DNA of 37,553 nucleotides from an uncultured Mycoplasmatota bacterium. GTDB lineage: Bacteria; Bacillota_I; Bacilli_A; RF39; UBA660. Position numbers and translations under genes: made by a program. Below are positions 35,674 to 37,553 of the stretch, piece by piece. Location: assembly GCA_946414095.1 (NCBI GenBank), contig CAMKNB010000016.1, forward strand, positions 1 to 37,553. The letters run 5' to 3'. Under the pieces are notes generated by a model. The model was not told the DNA's origin, did no database searches, and saw nothing but the letters and a program-made list of their open reading frames with translations. The number at the start of each line of letters is the position of its first letter. Positions within the stretch are counted from its first letter, which is position 1.

Positions 35674-36144
35674 CTACTTACATTGTGGATTATTATTAGA
35701 TATTTCTAAATCACAACATCCGCACTTTTTTCCATTACTATTAGCTATGCATTTTTCTGTTCCATCCGATTTAATCTCTAATATGCAAGTATCAACCTTA
35801 CTATTATCACTTGGAATATATGTTTTAACATAATAATCTACACTAATGTTATCTCCTGTAACAGGATTTTCTAAATCATTTGTTATATAATTTTGTTCCT
35901 TTAATACATATAACTTCATATACATTTCTCTATTTTCAATAAAAGTCTCTAATGAAGAATTATGCAAATCAAGATATAAAGTCGCAGCTCTTTGTATCTC
36001 CATATATTTATTTTCTAATTCTATTTCAGCAGTTGAGTCATTAATATTATTAAAAGATATACTAGCACTTACACCAACAACTGAAACTATTACTATTACA
36101 ACTAATAACTCCATCAAAGTAAAACCTTTTCTATTATTATTCAT
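35674..36144 (-). CDS. Type IV pilin-like (pseudopilin) protein
   Basis: The 156-residue protein has a class III-type leader MNNNRKG followed by FTLMELLVVIVIVSVVGVSA: cleavage after Gly7, Phe+1, Glu+5 and a hydrophobic helix, all diagnostic of type IV pilins and ComGC/GspG-like pseudopilins. The prepilin peptidase at 22160-22927 would process it and PilC at 22943-24538 could assemble it. The C-terminus has five cysteines in KCIANSNGKKCGCC and PQCK plus another in DTC, suggesting disulfides. It is unusual as the first gene of an operon of leaderless helical and hydrolase-like proteins. A GAGGAG ribosome-binding site precedes it. Confidence 0.92.
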   Translation of the reverse strand: MNNNRKGFTLMELLVVIVIVSVVGVSASISFNNINDSTAEIELENKYMEIQRAATLYLDLHNSSLETFIENREMYMKLYVLKEQNYITNDLENPVTGDNISVDYYVKTYIPSDNSKVDTCILEIKSDGTEKCIANSNGKKCGCCDLEISNNNPQCK

Positions 36145-36166
36145 ATCGAACTCCTCATTATAATTA

Positions 36167-36195
36167 ATTATACACTATTTTATTTTTAAATTAAA
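36167..36195 (-). promoter_or_regulatory. Candidate promoter of the pilin-led operon
   Basis: TTTAAT (36190-36195), 17 bp, TATAAT (36167-36172) on the minus strand, overlapping the end of the small upstream gene. A second TATAAT lies a few bases downstream without a -35 box. Confidence 0.45.
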
Positions 36196-36372
36196 GAGAT
36201 AATTAATAAATTTTCTATAGCCTTCAATATAACCACAATCATATAATTTAGATAATAATAATTTTTTATTAACAAATTTAAAATTTTTTTCTTTATTATT
36301 TAAATAATCTCTATAAGCATCTTTAATACCTTCTTCATAACCGTATTTATATGATCTAATAATTTTATACAT
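36175..36372 (-). CDS. Small hypothetical protein
   Basis: The 65-residue basic protein is not recognised. It contains two similar Tyr/Gly units, YKYGYEEGIKDAYRDYL and LYDCGYIEGYRKFINYL, that look like an internal repeat. No TM or signal is present from this start. The start at 36372 is chosen because AGGAGG (36377-36382) lies four bases upstream; a longer frame from 36429 would add a hydrophobic leader but has no ribosome-binding site and begins in the spoIVA terminator tail. It lies between spoIVA and the pilin-led operon. Confidence 0.6.
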   Translation of the reverse strand: MYKIIRSYKYGYEEGIKDAYRDYLNNKEKNFKFVNKKLLLSKLYDCGYIEGYRKFINYLFNLKIK

Positions 36373-36423
36373 ATGTCCTCCTAATAATATAATTAGCCAT
36401 AGAAAACAAAAACACTTCTTTTT

Positions 36424-36452
36424 AAACAAAAAAATAGTCTTTATAAGACTAT
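36424..36452 (-). terminator. spoIVA terminator
   Basis: ATAGTCTT/AAGACTAT 8-bp stem with a 3-nt loop (36434-36452), followed by TTTTTTTG on the minus strand. The stop codon is in the loop and arm. Confidence 0.85.
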
Positions 36453-37553
36453 CGCTATTAAATTATTACTTCCTTTATTAACCATTTTAGTAATTGTACT
36501 TGATAATTTGTATTTAGATGAATCTGGAAGTAATGATAATTTTGCTTGAATGCTTTCTCCAACAATATCTTCTAAACTTCTTCCAAATATTTCACTTTTC
36601 CATATTTTATCAGGATTATCTTTATCTTTCATAATATGATCTATTAATTCTTTACTTTGTAGTTCACTTCCTATTATTGGTTCAAAACTGCTTTCAACAT
36701 CTACTTTAATCATATGAATACTTGCTGCTTTTGCTTTTAATTTAATTCCATATCTACTACCTTGCTTTATAATTTCAGGTTCATCTAATTTCATATCTTT
36801 TATTCTAGGAAGTACTATTCCATATCCTGTTTGATAAACTTGTTTTAGTGCACCTTTTATATTTTCATATTCTCCTCTACCTTCACTTAAATCTTGAAAT
36901 ACTTTTAATAAATCTCCTTTAGAACTAATATTTTCACCAACTAAATCTTTTAATATTTTATTATTTAATTCTTCATTTGCTTCAAGAGTAATAGTTACTT
37001 CACTATTATCAGTATCCAATGAAGATATATATGCTTTTGATATTTCACTATTATCTTCTAAATTCAAATTAATATTTTCTGCATCTCTTAATTTATCAAC
37101 GTTTACTATAGATTCCTTAATTTTACTCATAAACGTTTGCTTTAAAGGATGTGAATTATTAAGTACCCCTACCCAGTCAGGAATATTAAATTCAATATGG
37201 TCAACTGGGAATTCATAAAGTGCTTCTTTTAATATATTAACTATATCATTTTCATTCATATCAAGAACGCTTACTGGAATAACTGGAACATTATATTTTT
37301 CTTTCATACCATTAACTAAAGATATTGTTTCATTTGAAGTAGGATTCATAGTATTCATAACAACAATAAATGGTTTATTTATACTTTTAAGTTCATTTAT
37401 TACTTTTTCTTCTGCACTTACATAATTACTCCTAGACATTTCTAAAATAGAACCATCTGTTGTTACAACTATTCCGATAGTAGCATGATCTTTAATAACT
37501 TTCTCTGTACCAATACTAGCTGCTTCCACAAAAGGCATTTCTTCTGTAAACCA
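36441..37553 (-). CDS. spoIVA: Stage IV sporulation protein A, C-terminal three quarters
   Basis: The gene enters from the right edge, so the Walker A N-terminus is outside; the window holds about 370 residues, matching B. subtilis SpoIVA from about residue 122. Clear matches include PFVEAASIGTEKVI, TIGIVVTTDGSI, ALYEFPVDHIEFNIPDWV, VKQTGYGI-like VYQTGYGIVLPRI, LDEPEIIKQGSRYGIKLKA, SIHMIKVDVESSFEPIIGSE and the C-terminal NLIAIVL, which anchors the protein through SpoVM on the forespore. SpoIVA is an ATPase that polymerises into the coat basement layer. With sigK it shows that the organism belongs to a sporulating lineage. Confidence 0.96.
   Translation of the reverse strand, partial: WFTEEMPFVEAASIGTEKVIKDHATIGIVVTTDGSILEMSRSNYVSAEEKVINELKSINKPFIVVMNTMNPTSNETISLVNGMKEKYNVPVIPVSVLDMNENDIVNILKEALYEFPVDHIEFNIPDWVGVLNNSHPLKQTFMSKIKESIVNVDKLRDAENINLNLEDNSEISKAYISSLDTDNSEVTITLEANEELNNKILKDLVGENISSKGDLLKVFQDLSEGRGEYENIKGALKQVYQTGYGIVLPRIKDMKLDEPEIIKQGSRYGIKLKAKAASIHMIKVDVESSFEPIIGSELQSKELIDHIMKDKDNPDKIWKSEIFGRSLEDIVGESIQAKLSLLPDSSKYKLSSTITKMVNKGSNNLIAIVL

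Overview
The window looks like a chromosomal segment of an uncultured, strongly AT-rich, spore-forming Firmicute (Bacilli/Erysipelotrichia-like gut lineage). The evidence is a clear sigma-K gene, a SpoIVA gene at the right edge, single-membrane features (lipoprotein, L,D-transpeptidases, TasA-like protein, ComC/ComGB-like pilus parts) and consensus sigma-A promoters. Trp is encoded by TGG. All 29 complete genes end in TAA (22) or TAG (7), never TGA. I cannot name the species. I see no tRNA, rRNA, CRISPR array, transposase or phage gene.

Layout. 1-1557: 5' part of anaerobic ribonucleotide reductase nrdD (minus). 1864-8061: a tight plus-strand operon of four unrecognised paralogous two-TM coiled-coil proteins, closed by a terminator and followed at 8107 by sigK with its pro-sequence. 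8789-11503 (minus): a small GLUG-like repeat protein and a secreted Ig-like/fibronectin-III protein. 11594-14953: a T-box-controlled ileS whose product is a type 2 IleRS with a GXHH signature instead of HXGH. 14956-17148: three divergent small kinase-fold paralogues. 17186-18448: an SLC13/ArsB-type permease. 18487-22138: an L,D-transpeptidase region with two active enzymes and a divergent ORF carrying a recently copied piece of an L,D-transpeptidase active site.

22160-24538: prepilin peptidase and PilC/GspF, with no pilus ATPase nearby. 24650-24898: small YqfQ/VrrA-like protein. Then minus-strand lepA, a TasA-like exported protein, mscS and uvrA. 31333-36144: a five-gene minus-strand operon that opens with a type IV pilin-like protein and continues with leaderless helical proteins and two paralogues that join an alpha/beta-hydrolase-like domain to a helical domain. 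It resembles type VII (WXG/LXG) substrate operons in style, but no secretion ATPase is present. 36175-36372 is a small hypothetical gene, and spoIVA runs off the right edge.

The candidates for undescribed biology are the four-paralogue membrane array beside sigK, the pilin plus hydrolase/helical operon, and the kinase trio. The best-grounded functional finding is the GXHH IleRS. Gene ends are compact: many terminator stems contain the stop codon, and some terminator parts double as a promoter element or a ribosome-binding site.
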